DNA from: a virus
DNA length: 55,778 nucleotides
Virus record (IMG/VR): IMGVR_UViG_3300032215_000092
Coordinates: 1-55,778 of that record
Strand: one strand, 5' to 3'
In this document: piece after piece, positions 1 to 8,559 of the stretch
Layout: each line of letters begins with the position of its first letter
Numbering within the stretch: the stretch's first letter is position 1
The notes under the pieces: model-generated
Databases searched by the model: none
What the model was told of the DNA's origin: nothing
Seen by the model: only the letters and a program-made list of their open reading frames with translations
Translations under genes and position numbers: made by a program

Positions 1-95
1 CTGGCCGCTGGCTGGCCGCTGGCTGGCCGCTGGCTGGCCGCTGGCTGGCCGCTGGCTGGCCGCTGGCTGGCCGCTGGCTGGCCGCTGGCTGGCCG
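1..95. repeat. 11-bp tandem repeat array at left edge
   Basis: The unit CTGGCCGCTGG is repeated head to tail with no visible change: eight full copies plus a seven-base partial copy. The window begins inside the array, so the real copy number is unknown. It lies directly beside a perfect palindrome and about 200 bases upstream of the terminase genes. Tandem sites near terminase genes can serve as packaging recognition sites, but nothing here proves that. An assembly artefact at a contig end is an equally serious reading. Confidence 0.9.
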
Positions 96-108
96 TAAAA
101 GTTTTACG
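94..108. promoter_or_regulatory. Palindrome GTAAAA-G-TTTTAC, site 1
   Basis: The arms CGTAAAA and TTTTACG flank a central G, giving a perfect 7+1+7 inverted repeat. It directly follows the 11-bp tandem array. The same 13-base core recurs in early genes near 50154, 52980 and 55094, with near matches at 52276 and 54265. This is the only intergenic copy. Its role as a protein-binding site is inferred from the recurrence. Confidence 0.7.
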
Positions 109-206
109 GGGTTGGCGCACCCCACCATACCCGGGGAGGCCCGGATAAGTTCCCCGCGAGCGCGACTCTCCTACTATACTAATTCGCTCATCCAATTCCA
201 TTTTTC

Positions 207-236
207 TTGACACTGCCCACCCACCCCCTCTAATAT
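207..236 (+). promoter_or_regulatory. Sigma70-like promoter for the late operon
   Basis: A consensus -35 box TTGACA (207-212) is followed by an 18-base spacer and a -10 box TAATAT (231-236). Transcription would start near 243, about 50 bases before the first late gene. No comparably good promoter was noticed elsewhere on the plus strand, so this may drive the terminase and head genes using host RNA polymerase. Confidence 0.7.
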
Positions 237-267
237 AGAAAAGGCCCCCCTATCATTTCCCCCCATA

Positions 268-281
268 TACCCCGGGGGGTA
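268..281 (+). promoter_or_regulatory. GC-rich hairpin / purine run before the first late gene
   Basis: TACCCC and GGGGTA pair around a central GG. The G-run is also the only Shine-Dalgarno-like stretch before the TTG start at 293, so folding of this element could mask ribosome entry. A second small stem, CCGGG-GAGG-CCCGG, lies at 131-144. Regulatory function is inferred only. Confidence 0.35.
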
Positions 282-292
282 CATATAAAATT

Positions 293-772
293 TTGAACAA
301 CTTCAACGAGATCTTCGCAAACGCCAAGTTGGCTTGCAGCGACGCGCCGCAAGAGAGTCTGTTCGAGCCGGGGTTTACGGCTGCGCCAGCTCAAGTTCCC
401 CAAGCCATGCCCACGCACGTCAGCAGTGGGCCACTGGGCCAGATCAACAACCTGCTAAATGCATACGATAAGCGAGTAGTAGACGATCCTGCCCAGATCC
501 GGTACTACGCAACCAACCGACTGCTAGAACTGACGGACGACCCGGACGTGAAGATTCGGATCAAGGCGTTGGAGTTGCTGGGCAAGGTTGCCGATGTCGG
601 GCTGTTTGCCGACCGCACCGAGATCACTATTAAAGATAAAACGACCCGAGATCTTGAGAAAGAGCTTGAGGCGTACTTTAGTAAGTATGTGCAGGAAGTG
701 GAGCCGGTTGAAGAGATTGAGGACGCTGTAATTAGCGAGCCGGAAGAGGAGGACGCCTTTGATGAACCTTGA
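293..772 (+). CDS. Putative terminase small subunit
   Basis: This is a 159-residue acidic protein directly before, and overlapping, the terminase large-subunit gene, where phages usually place the small subunit that recognises DNA for packaging. The middle (about residues 55-110) is helix-rich and includes 'KIRIKALELLGKVADVGLF', followed by 'ITIKDKTTRDLEKELEAYF'. The tail is very acidic (EEIEDAVISEPEEED). No clear N-terminal helix-turn-helix was recognised, so the assignment rests on position and size. The start is a TTG with only a G-run 11 bases upstream. ATG codon 39 (nt 407) is a possible alternative start. Confidence 0.6.
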   Translation: MNNFNEIFANAKLACSDAPQESLFEPGFTAAPAQVPQAMPTHVSSGPLGQINNLLNAYDKRVVDDPAQIRYYATNRLLELTDDPDVKIRIKALELLGKVADVGLFADRTEITIKDKTTRDLEKELEAYFSKYVQEVEPVEEIEDAVISEPEEEDAFDEP

Positions 773-2276
773 CCCGGTTGCAATACAGGCAGCACTCACT
801 GCCATGCCGCCGGAGATTCGGGAGAAGGCAGCTTCCCTACTGCAAGAATTAAACCGTCGCCGCAAGGTAGAGGGTTGCAAGTCGGATTTTTTGTTGTTTG
901 TGGAAGAGATGTGGCCGGGGTTTATCCACGGCAAGCATCACAGGATCATGGCTGATGCGTTTGAGAAGGTAGCCGATGGCGAGATCAAACGCGTTATTAT
1001 CAACATGCCGCCACGGCACACAAAATCCGAATTTGCTTCCTTCCTATTACCCGCATGGTTTCTTGGTCGCTTCCCACAGAAAAAAGTCATTCAGACTTCC
1101 CATACATCGGAGCTAGCCACCGGCTTTGGCCGGAAGGTGCGAAACCTTGTTGACTCTGACTCTTACAAAACAATTTTCCCAGAAGTCTCCCTCCAAGCAG
1201 ACTCCAAGGCTGCTGGACGCTGGAGCACCAACAAGGGAGGCGACTACTTCGCTATCGGTGTGGGCGGTGCCGTCACCGGTAAGGGTGCCGACCTGCTTAT
1301 TATTGATGACCCCCATTCCGAGCAAGAAGCTGCCCTAGGTGAAACAAACCGTGAGGTCTACGACAGGGTGTACGAGTGGTACACGTCCGGGCCGCGCCAG
1401 CGTCTGCAACCGGGGGGCTCTATTATTATAGTGATGACGCGCTGGTCTAAGCGCGACCTCACGGCGCAAGTCATCAAGAGTTCGCTCACCCGTGGTGGTG
1501 AGGAGTGGGAGGTGATCGAGCTACCTGCCATCATGCCCTCGGGTAAACCCTTATGGCCTCAGTTCTGGTCTCTAAAAGAACTTCAGGCCCTTAAAGACGA
1601 GTTGCCGGTTCACAAGTGGGACGCGCAGTACATGCAGCAGCCCTCCGGTGCTGGTGGCTCTATTATTAAGAGGGAGTGGTGGCGAGAGTGGGAGAAAGAA
1701 GACCCACCAGATGTTGACTATATTATACAGTCGTGGGACTGCGCATTCTCAGCCAAGGAGCGAGCGGACTACTCCGCCTGCACCACGTGGGGCGTGTTTA
1801 ATAAAGAGAATGAGCACGGCGACAGGATGCCAAACCTCATCCTGCTGGACTCGTTCAAAGCGCGGATGGATTTCCCCGACCTGAAGAAAAAAGCGCTTGA
1901 GCTATATAAAGAGTACAACCCGGACACCTGCATCATCGAGGCAAAAGCCTCAGGCACTCCGTTAATTCAGGAGTTGCGCAGCATGGGCGTCATGCTTTCA
2001 GAGTATACTCCGTCAAGAGGTAATGATAAGATTTCGAGGGTGAACTCGGTAGCAGATTTATTTGCAAGTGGCGTAGTATGGGCACCGCAAACCCGGTTTG
2101 CTGAAGAAGTTATTGAGGAATTCGCATCTTTCCCCGCCGGAGAGAACGACGACTTGGTAGACTCCTGCACGCAAGCCCTGATGCGGTTCCGCCAAGGCGG
2201 ATTTATTCAATTACCGAGCGACGAGAAAGATGCTGAAGAGTATTTCAAGTCTCGCCGCCGCCTAGCGTACTACTAA
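762..2276 (+). CDS. terL: Terminase large subunit
   Basis: This is the ATP-driven DNA packaging motor and nuclease that fills the prohead. The N-terminal ATPase has the Walker A-like 'MPPRHTKSE' at residues 82-90, of the Terminase_6 type, and a Walker B 'LLIIDDPHS' with Asp182-Asp183. The C-terminal RNase H-like nuclease begins at 'IIQSWDCAFS' (Asp326), continues through 'CIIEAKASG' and ends with the acidic 'NDDLVDS'. The length of 504 residues is normal for the family. ATG at 762 has AGGAGG at 747-752, 9 bases upstream. An in-frame TTG at 759 sits closer. The gene overlaps the end of the small-subunit gene by 11 bases. Confidence 0.95.
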   Translation: MNLDPVAIQAALTAMPPEIREKAASLLQELNRRRKVEGCKSDFLLFVEEMWPGFIHGKHHRIMADAFEKVADGEIKRVIINMPPRHTKSEFASFLLPAWFLGRFPQKKVIQTSHTSELATGFGRKVRNLVDSDSYKTIFPEVSLQADSKAAGRWSTNKGGDYFAIGVGGAVTGKGADLLIIDDPHSEQEAALGETNREVYDRVYEWYTSGPRQRLQPGGSIIIVMTRWSKRDLTAQVIKSSLTRGGEEWEVIELPAIMPSGKPLWPQFWSLKELQALKDELPVHKWDAQYMQQPSGAGGSIIKREWWREWEKEDPPDVDYIIQSWDCAFSAKERADYSACTTWGVFNKENEHGDRMPNLILLDSFKARMDFPDLKKKALELYKEYNPDTCIIEAKASGTPLIQELRSMGVMLSEYTPSRGNDKISRVNSVADLFASGVVWAPQTRFAEEVIEEFASFPAGENDDLVDSCTQALMRFRQGGFIQLPSDEKDAEEYFKSRRRLAYY

Positions 2277-2285
2277 AGGCTCAAA

Positions 2286-4664
2286 ATGGCTACAAATATT
2301 GAGAATACGACTGGTTTGGGGGCTGGACTAGCTGGAATTCAGGATGAAATGGGGGTAGATAACCTCGATTCTGTCGATTTTGAGCTGGAGTTGCCCGATT
2401 TGGCGGACGAAACCGACGCCGATGTCGAAATTTTGCTGGGCGAAGGCGAAATTGACACCGAAAACGAGGATTTTGACGCCAATTTGGCCGAAACCATGTC
2501 GGAAAGCGAGCTTACAGGTATCGCAGATGACATTGACGAACTAGTAACGGCAGACATTAATAGTCGCAAAGACTGGGCGGACACCTACGTGCGCGGTCTA
2601 GAAGTGCTGGGGCTTAAATATGAGCAGCGCACCGAGCCGTGGGATGGCGCTTGTGGCGTGTTCTCCACCGTGCTCACGGAAGCGGCTATTAGATTCCAAG
2701 CCGAGACGATCATGGAGACTTTTCCGGCTCAAGGGCCGGTAAAAACCCAGATTATTGGCGAGTTGGACGACATTAAGGAAGAAGCGGCGGATCGTGTCAG
2801 AGATGACATGAACTACCAACTGACCGAGAAAATGACGGAATATCGCTCAGAGCATGAGCGGATGCTGTTTAGCCTCGGGCTTGCCGGTGCTGCATTCAAG
2901 AAAGTTTATTTCGACCCGTCACTAGACCGCCAAGTATCGCTATACGTCTCGGCTGAAGATTTGATTATGCCGTATGGAGCGTCAAACCTCCAGACATCCG
3001 AGCGTGTTACGCACATGATGCGTAAAACCAAAAACGATATTCGCAAGCTGCAAGTCGCTGGGTTTTATCGGGATATTGAGCTTGGTGAACCTGTCAGCAT
3101 TGCAACTGATATTGAGAAAAAGAAAGCCGACGAGCAGGGCTATTCTATTACCGACGACGACCGGTATCAAACATGCGAAGTTCATATCGACTACGATCTG
3201 CCGGGATATGAGGATGAGGATGGGATCGCCCTGCCTTATATCATCACCTACGAGCGTGGGACTCAAAAAATCCTAGCTATTCGTCGCAACTGGAACCCAG
3301 ACGATGAAAAACGACTCAAGCGACAGCACTTCGTGCAGTACAACTACATTCCGGGGTTCGGAGTGTATGGCATGGGCCTTATTCATATTATTGGTGGATA
3401 TGCTCGTGCCGGTACTTCTCTTATTCGTCAGCTTGTCGACGCTGGTACTCTCGCTAATCTGCCGGGTGGTCTAAAGACCCGAGGACTGCGGATCAAAGGC
3501 GACGACACGCCCATCTCCCCCGGAGAGTTTAGGGACGTGGACATTCCTAGCGGAGCGTTGAAAGACAACGTGATGCCGCTGCCATACAAAGAACCTAGCC
3601 AAGTTTTGTCTGGTCTGCTGGACAAGATCACGGAGGAAGGTCGCAGGCTTGGTGCGATATCAGATATGAACATATCTGATATGAGCGCAAATGCGCCTGT
3701 CGGAACCACGCTGGCTCTGCTTGAGCGCACGCTTAAAACCATGTCTGCGGTGCAGGCACGGGTGCATTTCTCGATGAAGGAGGAGTTCAAGCTCCTCAAG
3801 AACATCATCCGGGACTATACGCCCCCGGAGTATAGCTACACGCCAGACTTCACGACGGATCGCAAGGTCAAGCAGTCTGACTATGACATGGTGGAGGTCA
3901 TACCGGTCAGCGACCCCAACAGCAGTACGATGGCACAGCGCATCATGCAGTATCAGGCGGTCATACAACTCGCCTCCCAAGCCCCGCAAATATATAACCT
4001 GCCAAACCTGCACCGGCAGATGATCGAGATCCTCGGTATTAAGAATGGTGAGGACTTGGTTCCGGTCGAGGACGACGAGAAACCTCGTGATCCGATCAGC
4101 GAGAATATGTCCGTGCTCAAGGGTAAGCCCGTGAAGGCGTTTATCTATCAGGATCACGACGCCCATATTGCAACGCACAATGCGTTCATGAACGACCCGA
4201 TGATCATGCAGCAGATGGGCCAGAACCCTCAGGCTCAGATGTTGATGGCATCCATGCAAGCACACATCGCTGAACACCTAGGGTTTGCGTACCGCAAACA
4301 GATCGAGGATCGGATGGGCGTGCATATGCCAGCGCCAGATGCCGAGATGCCCCCAGAAGTTGAGGTTCAGTTGTCACGCATGGTCGCTCAGGCCAGCCAG
4401 CAGCTACTTCAGATTCATCAAGGTCAGGCGGCTCAACAGCAAGCACAGCAGACAGCTCAAGATCCTCTGGTTCAGTTGCAGCAGCAAGAGTTGCAAATCA
4501 AGCAGCAAGACGTGCAACGCAAGATGCAGAAGGATCAGACTGACGCTCAAATTGCCACGGCTAAATTGCAGCTTGAGAAAGATCGGATTGGGGTCGATGC
4601 ACACATCCGAGCCGCGCAAGTTCAAGCACAGACTAACCGGCCACAACGGCCACAGGGGAGATAA
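2286..4664 (+). CDS. Portal protein
   Basis: The 792-residue product follows terL and has the composition and layout of a large podovirus portal, the dodecameric ring through which DNA enters and leaves the head. An acidic N-terminus (about residues 1-85) precedes the core, which contains 'YEQRTEPWDGACGVFSTVL' and, near the crown, 'RLGAISDMNISDMSANAPVG'. The last 110 residues are a Gln-rich helix (LQQQELQIKQQDVQRKMQKD), typical of the barrel or C-terminal coiled coil of long portals. The gene starts 9 bases after terL with a weak ribosome site (AAAGG). Portal assignment is by overall pattern and position. Confidence 0.88.
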   Translation: MATNIENTTGLGAGLAGIQDEMGVDNLDSVDFELELPDLADETDADVEILLGEGEIDTENEDFDANLAETMSESELTGIADDIDELVTADINSRKDWADTYVRGLEVLGLKYEQRTEPWDGACGVFSTVLTEAAIRFQAETIMETFPAQGPVKTQIIGELDDIKEEAADRVRDDMNYQLTEKMTEYRSEHERMLFSLGLAGAAFKKVYFDPSLDRQVSLYVSAEDLIMPYGASNLQTSERVTHMMRKTKNDIRKLQVAGFYRDIELGEPVSIATDIEKKKADEQGYSITDDDRYQTCEVHIDYDLPGYEDEDGIALPYIITYERGTQKILAIRRNWNPDDEKRLKRQHFVQYNYIPGFGVYGMGLIHIIGGYARAGTSLIRQLVDAGTLANLPGGLKTRGLRIKGDDTPISPGEFRDVDIPSGALKDNVMPLPYKEPSQVLSGLLDKITEEGRRLGAISDMNISDMSANAPVGTTLALLERTLKTMSAVQARVHFSMKEEFKLLKNIIRDYTPPEYSYTPDFTTDRKVKQSDYDMVEVIPVSDPNSSTMAQRIMQYQAVIQLASQAPQIYNLPNLHRQMIEILGIKNGEDLVPVEDDEKPRDPISENMSVLKGKPVKAFIYQDHDAHIATHNAFMNDPMIMQQMGQNPQAQMLMASMQAHIAEHLGFAYRKQIEDRMGVHMPAPDAEMPPEVEVQLSRMVAQASQQLLQIHQGQAAQQQAQQTAQDPLVQLQQQELQIKQQDVQRKMQKDQTDAQIATAKLQLEKDRIGVDAHIRAAQVQAQTNRPQRPQGR

Positions 4665-4862
4665 ATGGACGAACGAATGTTCCGTTACTTACAAGAACGC
4701 AACCAGAACAGGAGGGAGGCTATTACGGACTTCCTGACTTCTGGTGGCGCTAAAGACGCCGCAGAGTACCGCGAAGCGGTTGGAGTCATCAAAGGTCTAC
4801 TCCAAGCAAATCAAGACCTTGAGGAACTTTTTGATCGTATGAAGGAATTTGAGAATGAATGA
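4665..4862 (+). CDS. Small hypothetical protein (65 aa)
   Basis: This 65-residue helical protein starts at the base after the portal stop codon and overlaps the next gene by 8 bases, so it is part of a tightly coupled head operon. It is rich in charged residues (RYLQERNQNRREAI, LLQANQDLEELFDRMKEF) and probably forms a short coiled coil. I do not recognise the family. Position between portal and co-chaperonin suggests a head-assembly role, but that is inference. Confidence 0.75.
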   Translation: MDERMFRYLQERNQNRREAITDFLTSGGAKDAAEYREAVGVIKGLLQANQDLEELFDRMKEFENE

Positions 4863-5244
4863 CGCCGTGGATCTCTCGCTGCTGCTAAATAAGACCGAAC
4901 AAGAGAAAGCTACCCAGCTACCAAAGCCCAAAGGCTATAGGATCCTTGTAACACTGCCTGACATTGACGAGGAATTTGAGAGCGGAATCATCAAACCCTC
5001 TCAGGTCGTGTATCACGAACAACTCCTCTCCAACGTGCTGTTTGTAGTTGAGCTAGGCGACATGGCGTACTCCGACACCGTTCGGTTTCCTACCGGCCCA
5101 TGGTGCAAGAAAGGCGACTTCATCATGTGCCGCGCCAACACGGGCACGCGGTTCAAGATCCATGGCCGTGAGTTCCGTCTAATTAATGACGACTCAATTG
5201 AGGCGGTTGTTGAAGATCCCCGTGGCATTGGCCGCGTGAACTAA
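4855..5244 (+). CDS. GroES-like co-chaperonin
   Basis: The 129-residue product aligns by eye with GroES/Cpn10. 'GYRILVTLP' matches the first strand, 'EFESGIIKPSQV' lies where the GroES mobile loop (SAGGIV) contacts GroEL, 'CKKGDFIMC' matches 'VGDIVIF', and 'LINDDSIEAVVED' matches the C-terminal 'SESDILAIVE'. Phage co-chaperonins such as T4 gp31 replace or adapt host GroES to fold the major capsid protein, which fits its place in the head module. ATG at 4855 is chosen because AAGGA lies 8 bases upstream. An in-frame TTG at 4849 is less likely. Confidence 0.75.
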   Translation: MNDAVDLSLLLNKTEQEKATQLPKPKGYRILVTLPDIDEEFESGIIKPSQVVYHEQLLSNVLFVVELGDMAYSDTVRFPTGPWCKKGDFIMCRANTGTRFKIHGREFRLINDDSIEAVVEDPRGIGRVN

Positions 5245-5254
5245 GGAGATATCC

Positions 5255-6220
5255 ATGGCTGATATGGAAAAAGACGACTTTAAGTTCCCCGATGAGGTGG
5301 AAGTTAACGCGAAAGACGGGAAAGAAGATAAGGTCGAATTTGAGATTGAAGATGACGAGCCGGTAAAACTGGAAGTTGTCGACGACACTCCCGTCGAGGA
5401 CCGTGGGCGCAAGCCGATGGAAGACGAGCCGGATGAAGTCACCGATGAAGAGCTATCCCGGTACAAAGACACGCGCTTGCGTGACCGCCTGTCTCATCTG
5501 AGCAAAGCCCGTCATGAGGAGCGGCGTCAGAAAGAGTCCGCGATGCGTGAGCGGGAAGAGGCTATTAATATAGCGCAGCGGATTCTGGCTGAAAACGAGC
5601 AGCTAAAGAACTCCATGGGGAATAACCACAAGGTTATTCTGGATCAGGCAAAGACGGTTGCAGAGCAGGAATTCGCGCAAGCAAAGGCGCAATTTAAATC
5701 TGCATACGAGTCCGGTGATGCGGATGCGCTAGTTGCTGCGCAAGAGGCATTCACTAATGCAAAGCTTAAATCCGACCGTATTGAAGCGGCAAGGCAAAAG
5801 TCTTTGCAAGAACGCGAAAATGTGGTACAAAGGGAACCACAGCCTCCAAGTCCTGCGAGGGAGGTGCCGGTAGATGATAAGGCTTTGCGGTGGAAAGATC
5901 GCAATAGCTGGTTCAACAAAGACCGGGAAATGACTGGCTTCGCTCTCGCAGTGCATGAGAGGCTGGTTGAAGAGGAAGGGGTTAATCCTCAGTCTGACGC
6001 ATATTACGAGCGTATCGACGCCCGGATGCGTGAGAAATTCCCCGAGAAGTTTAGTAGTCAGCCCAGACGGTCGAACGTAGTGGCCCCGGCAACACGCAGC
6101 ACCGCGCCAAAGAAAATCGTGCTGAAGTCGAGTCAGGTCAACTTGGCGAAGCGTCTCGGAATCCCCCTAGAACTTTACGCAAAGCAAGTTGCTTTGGAAA
6201 TGCGGAAGGAACGCGCCTAA
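5255..6220 (+). CDS. Putative scaffolding protein
   Basis: The 321-residue, highly charged protein has a very acidic first 70 residues and a long coiled-coil centre (about 80-195; 'HEERRQKESAMREREEAIN', 'AIAQRILAENEQ'-like heptads). A compact basic C-terminus follows, with 'NSWFNKDREMTGFALAVHE' and 'SQVNLAKRLGIPLELYAKQ'. This layout, directly upstream of the capsid genes, is typical of scaffolds that template prohead assembly and bind the shell through their C-terminus. A strong AAGGAG site precedes the ATG. No protease domain was noticed. Confidence 0.75.
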   Translation: MADMEKDDFKFPDEVEVNAKDGKEDKVEFEIEDDEPVKLEVVDDTPVEDRGRKPMEDEPDEVTDEELSRYKDTRLRDRLSHLSKARHEERRQKESAMREREEAINIAQRILAENEQLKNSMGNNHKVILDQAKTVAEQEFAQAKAQFKSAYESGDADALVAAQEAFTNAKLKSDRIEAARQKSLQERENVVQREPQPPSPAREVPVDDKALRWKDRNSWFNKDREMTGFALAVHERLVEEEGVNPQSDAYYERIDARMREKFPEKFSSQPRRSNVVAPATRSTAPKKIVLKSSQVNLAKRLGIPLELYAKQVALEMRKERA

Positions 6221-6679
6221 ATGAAAGTAACCCAACAGAACCGTGAAGATCGTGACACTGAATCCCGCGTAATGGCGGAGCGTCCAACTCAGTGGGCACC
6301 GCCTACACTGCTTCCTGACCCAAAGCCGCAAGACGGCTGGGCCTATCGTTGGATTCGTATTTCAACCCTTGGGCAAAACGATCCGACCAACATTTCCGCA
6401 AAGCTACGCGAAGGCTGGGAGCCGGTGCGAGCAGAAGATCATCCCGAAGTTCACGTCTATGGTGACGACACAGGTCGCTATAAAGACAACATTGTGATTG
6501 GCGGGTTGATGCTCTGTAAGACACCTTCTGAGTTTGTTAAACAGCGGGATGCTTACTACCAGAAGCAGACCGATGGGCAGATGAATTCGATTGATAGTAA
6601 TTTCATGCGCGAGAACAATCCAAAGATGCCTCTTTTTAAAGAACGGCGGTCTGAGGTGACTTTTGGCAAAAGTAACTAA
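6221..6679 (+). CDS. Hypothetical head-module protein (152 aa)
   Basis: The ATG directly follows the scaffold stop codon, with GGAAGGA about 10 bases upstream inside the scaffold gene. The protein is soluble and mixed alpha/beta, with 'GWAYRWIRISTLGQNDPTN', 'KLREGWEPVRAEDHPEVHV' and a final basic 'FKERRSEVTFGKSN'. I recall similar proteins between scaffold and capsid genes of other aquatic phages, but no function is known to me. A minor head component or assembly factor is a guess from position. Confidence 0.7.
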   Translation: MKVTQQNREDRDTESRVMAERPTQWAPPTLLPDPKPQDGWAYRWIRISTLGQNDPTNISAKLREGWEPVRAEDHPEVHVYGDDTGRYKDNIVIGGLMLCKTPSEFVKQRDAYYQKQTDGQMNSIDSNFMRENNPKMPLFKERRSEVTFGKSN

Positions 6680-6695
6680 TTTTTTGGAGCTTTAA

Positions 6696-7586
6696 ATGGC
6701 TTATCCTACGGTTGACGCCCCCTACGGGCTAAAGCCAATCAATTTGATTGGTGGTCAGGTGTTTGCGGGTTCTACTCGCAATCTCCCGATCCAGTATAGC
6801 TACGCGACGAACATTTTCTACGGTGACATCGTAGGTATCGTCCGTGGTTTTGCAACGCGCTTGGCTGTGACTGACGGCTCGACGAACCCATTGGGTGCGC
6901 CGGGTGCGGGCATGGTTGGTGTATTCCTTGGCTGTTCGTTCACTAACCCAGTGACCAAGCAGAAGACCTTCTCGCAATATTGGCCCGCAAACACGCTGGC
7001 TGGTGATGCAGTAGCAATCGTCTGTGATGACCCTGACACTATCTTCAAGGCTGTTGTTTGTTCCAGCGGAACCACGGTTGCTTCTGGAAGCTTTGCGATG
7101 GTTGGTAACAACTACGCAGCTATTAACAACGCCGGAAGCGCCAACACGGGTAACTCCGCTGTTGCACTGCAATACTCGTCCACAATTAGTGGTTCGAGCG
7201 CTGCCGCTTATCCGTTCCGTGTTGTTGGTGTGAACCCTGACACCGCAGTTCAACTTGGAACGGCAGTCTGGTCTTCTGGTACTACGACTCTAACGACCAC
7301 GGCTAACGTCGGTTTTGCAGTTCCTCAAGGTACTGACATCTCCTTCATCGCCGCAAACGGTCAGGTTATCCAATCTGGTTCGTTTGTTACTACAGCTATT
7401 GCAGCAAACGCTACGACTTCGGTTGTTTTGAATGCTCAGTACGGTGTGGTTGGGGCGGGCGGTACGGCTGCTACGGGAACTGCTGTTCCTGCTAACAGCA
7501 CCATCGTCTTTACTCAATACCCAGAAATGCTCGTCAAGCTGAACTTCAGCTCGCATGAGTATTACTACGCTCAGCCGAACTTCTAA
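6696..7586 (+). CDS. Virion structural protein, possible head decoration
   Basis: The 296-residue protein is rich in Gly, Ala, Thr, Ser and Val with predicted beta structure throughout, has few charges, and lies just upstream of the capsid gene. It begins 'MAYPTVDAPYGLKPINLIGG', a pattern I associate with phage structural proteins, and ends with an aromatic 'EMLVKLNFSSHEYYYAQPNF'. Position suggests a decoration or stabilisation protein of the head. An alternative is a second capsid-lattice protein. A GGAG site precedes the ATG. Confidence 0.65.
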   Translation: MAYPTVDAPYGLKPINLIGGQVFAGSTRNLPIQYSYATNIFYGDIVGIVRGFATRLAVTDGSTNPLGAPGAGMVGVFLGCSFTNPVTKQKTFSQYWPANTLAGDAVAIVCDDPDTIFKAVVCSSGTTVASGSFAMVGNNYAAINNAGSANTGNSAVALQYSSTISGSSAAAYPFRVVGVNPDTAVQLGTAVWSSGTTTLTTTANVGFAVPQGTDISFIAANGQVIQSGSFVTTAIAANATTSVVLNAQYGVVGAGGTAATGTAVPANSTIVFTQYPEMLVKLNFSSHEYYYAQPNF

Positions 7587-7599
7587 GGAGTAACTTAAC

Positions 7600-8511
7600 A
7601 TGGCAATTTCACGTGCCCAACTACTGAAGGAACTCCTTCCCGGGTTGAACGCTCTGTTTGGTCTTGAGTACGCTCGCTACGGCGAAGAGCACAAAGAGAT
7701 CTACGAGACCGAAACCTCTGAGCGTTCCTTCGAAGAAGAGACCAAGCTCTCTGGCTTCAGCGCAGCCCCCGTCAAAAACGAGGGTCAGGCAATTGCGTAC
7801 GACAATGCGCAAGAAGCATGGACGGCTCGCTACAACCACGAGACCATTGCGATGGGCTTCGCGGTGACGGAAGAGGCAATGGAGGACAACCTCTATGACT
7901 CCCTGTCTTCGCGTTATACCAAAGGTCTGGCCCGTGGTATGGCTTACACCAAACAGGTGAAAGGTGCGGCGATTCTGAACAACGGATTCTCGTCTAGCGT
8001 TACATACGGTGACGGTGTTTCCCTGTTTAGCACTGCACACCCACTGGTTTCGGGTGGTACTAACAGCAACCGTCCTTCGACGGGTGTTGACCTGAACGAG
8101 ACCTCGTTGGAAAGCGCTGTGATTCAGATCGCTGCGTGGACTGATGAACGTAGCCTGTTGATCGCCGCTAAGCCGCGCAAGCTGATCATTCCGCCTGCTC
8201 TGATGTTCGTTGCTACCCGTCTGTTGGAAACCAGCCTCCGTGTTGGTACTACTGACAACGATATCAACGCGCTGAAGAACAACGGTTCGATCCCTGAGGG
8301 TTACACCGTTAACCACTTCTTGACCGACACGAACGCATGGTTCCTGACCACGGATGTTCCAAACGGTCTGAAGCACTTCGTGCGTGTTCCATTGTCTACC
8401 TCGATGGACGGTGACTTCGACACGGGTAACGTGCGCTACAAAGCGCGTGAGCGTTATTCGTTCGGTGTGTCCGATCCGCTGGGTATCTTTGGATCGCCCG
8501 GTTCGACCTAA
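7600..8511 (+). CDS. Major capsid protein (Mu gpT-like)
   Basis: The 303-residue product resembles the Mu gpT/HK97-fold capsid family. It begins 'MAISRAQLLKELLPGLNALF', the N-terminal helix has 'EYARYGEEHKEIYE', and the core has 'GFAVTEEAMEDNLYDSLSS', 'LFSTAHPLVSGGTNSNRPST' and 'RKLIIPPALMFVATRLLET', ending with 'RYKARERYSFGVSDPLGIFG'. These are hallmarks I know from Mu-like head subunits. An AAGGAG site precedes the ATG and a strong terminator follows 24 bases after the stop codon, consistent with a highly expressed gene. Confidence 0.88.
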   Translation: MAISRAQLLKELLPGLNALFGLEYARYGEEHKEIYETETSERSFEEETKLSGFSAAPVKNEGQAIAYDNAQEAWTARYNHETIAMGFAVTEEAMEDNLYDSLSSRYTKGLARGMAYTKQVKGAAILNNGFSSSVTYGDGVSLFSTAHPLVSGGTNSNRPSTGVDLNETSLESAVIQIAAWTDERSLLIAAKPRKLIIPPALMFVATRLLETSLRVGTTDNDINALKNNGSIPEGYTVNHFLTDTNAWFLTTDVPNGLKHFVRVPLSTSMDGDFDTGNVRYKARERYSFGVSDPLGIFGSPGST

Positions 8512-8535
8512 TCAATCTGGCCTCTGGCCGATTGG

Positions 8536-8558
8536 GGGCCCCTTCGGGGGCCCTTTTT
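8536..8558 (+). terminator. UUCG-tetraloop intrinsic terminator after capsid gene
   Basis: GGGCCCC (8536-8542), loop TTCG (8543-8546) and GGGGCCC (8547-8553) form a perfect 7-bp GC stem closed by the stable UUCG loop and followed by TTTTT. This is a textbook rho-independent terminator on the plus strand. It may limit read-through from the head genes into the tail genes. Confidence 0.9.
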
Positions 8559-8559
8559 A

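Noticed and set aside
1-95. CRISPR array
   Set aside because: The 11-bp units are directly contiguous with no spacers, far from CRISPR geometry.
3660-4277. Leftward 205-codon frame opposite the portal gene
   Set aside because: Its His/Arg/Leu-rich translation mirrors the portal codons. No domain or start signal supports it.
7621-8376. Leftward 251-codon frame opposite the capsid gene
   Set aside because: It is fully antisense to a well-supported capsid gene, with a composition unlike a folded protein and no ribosome site.
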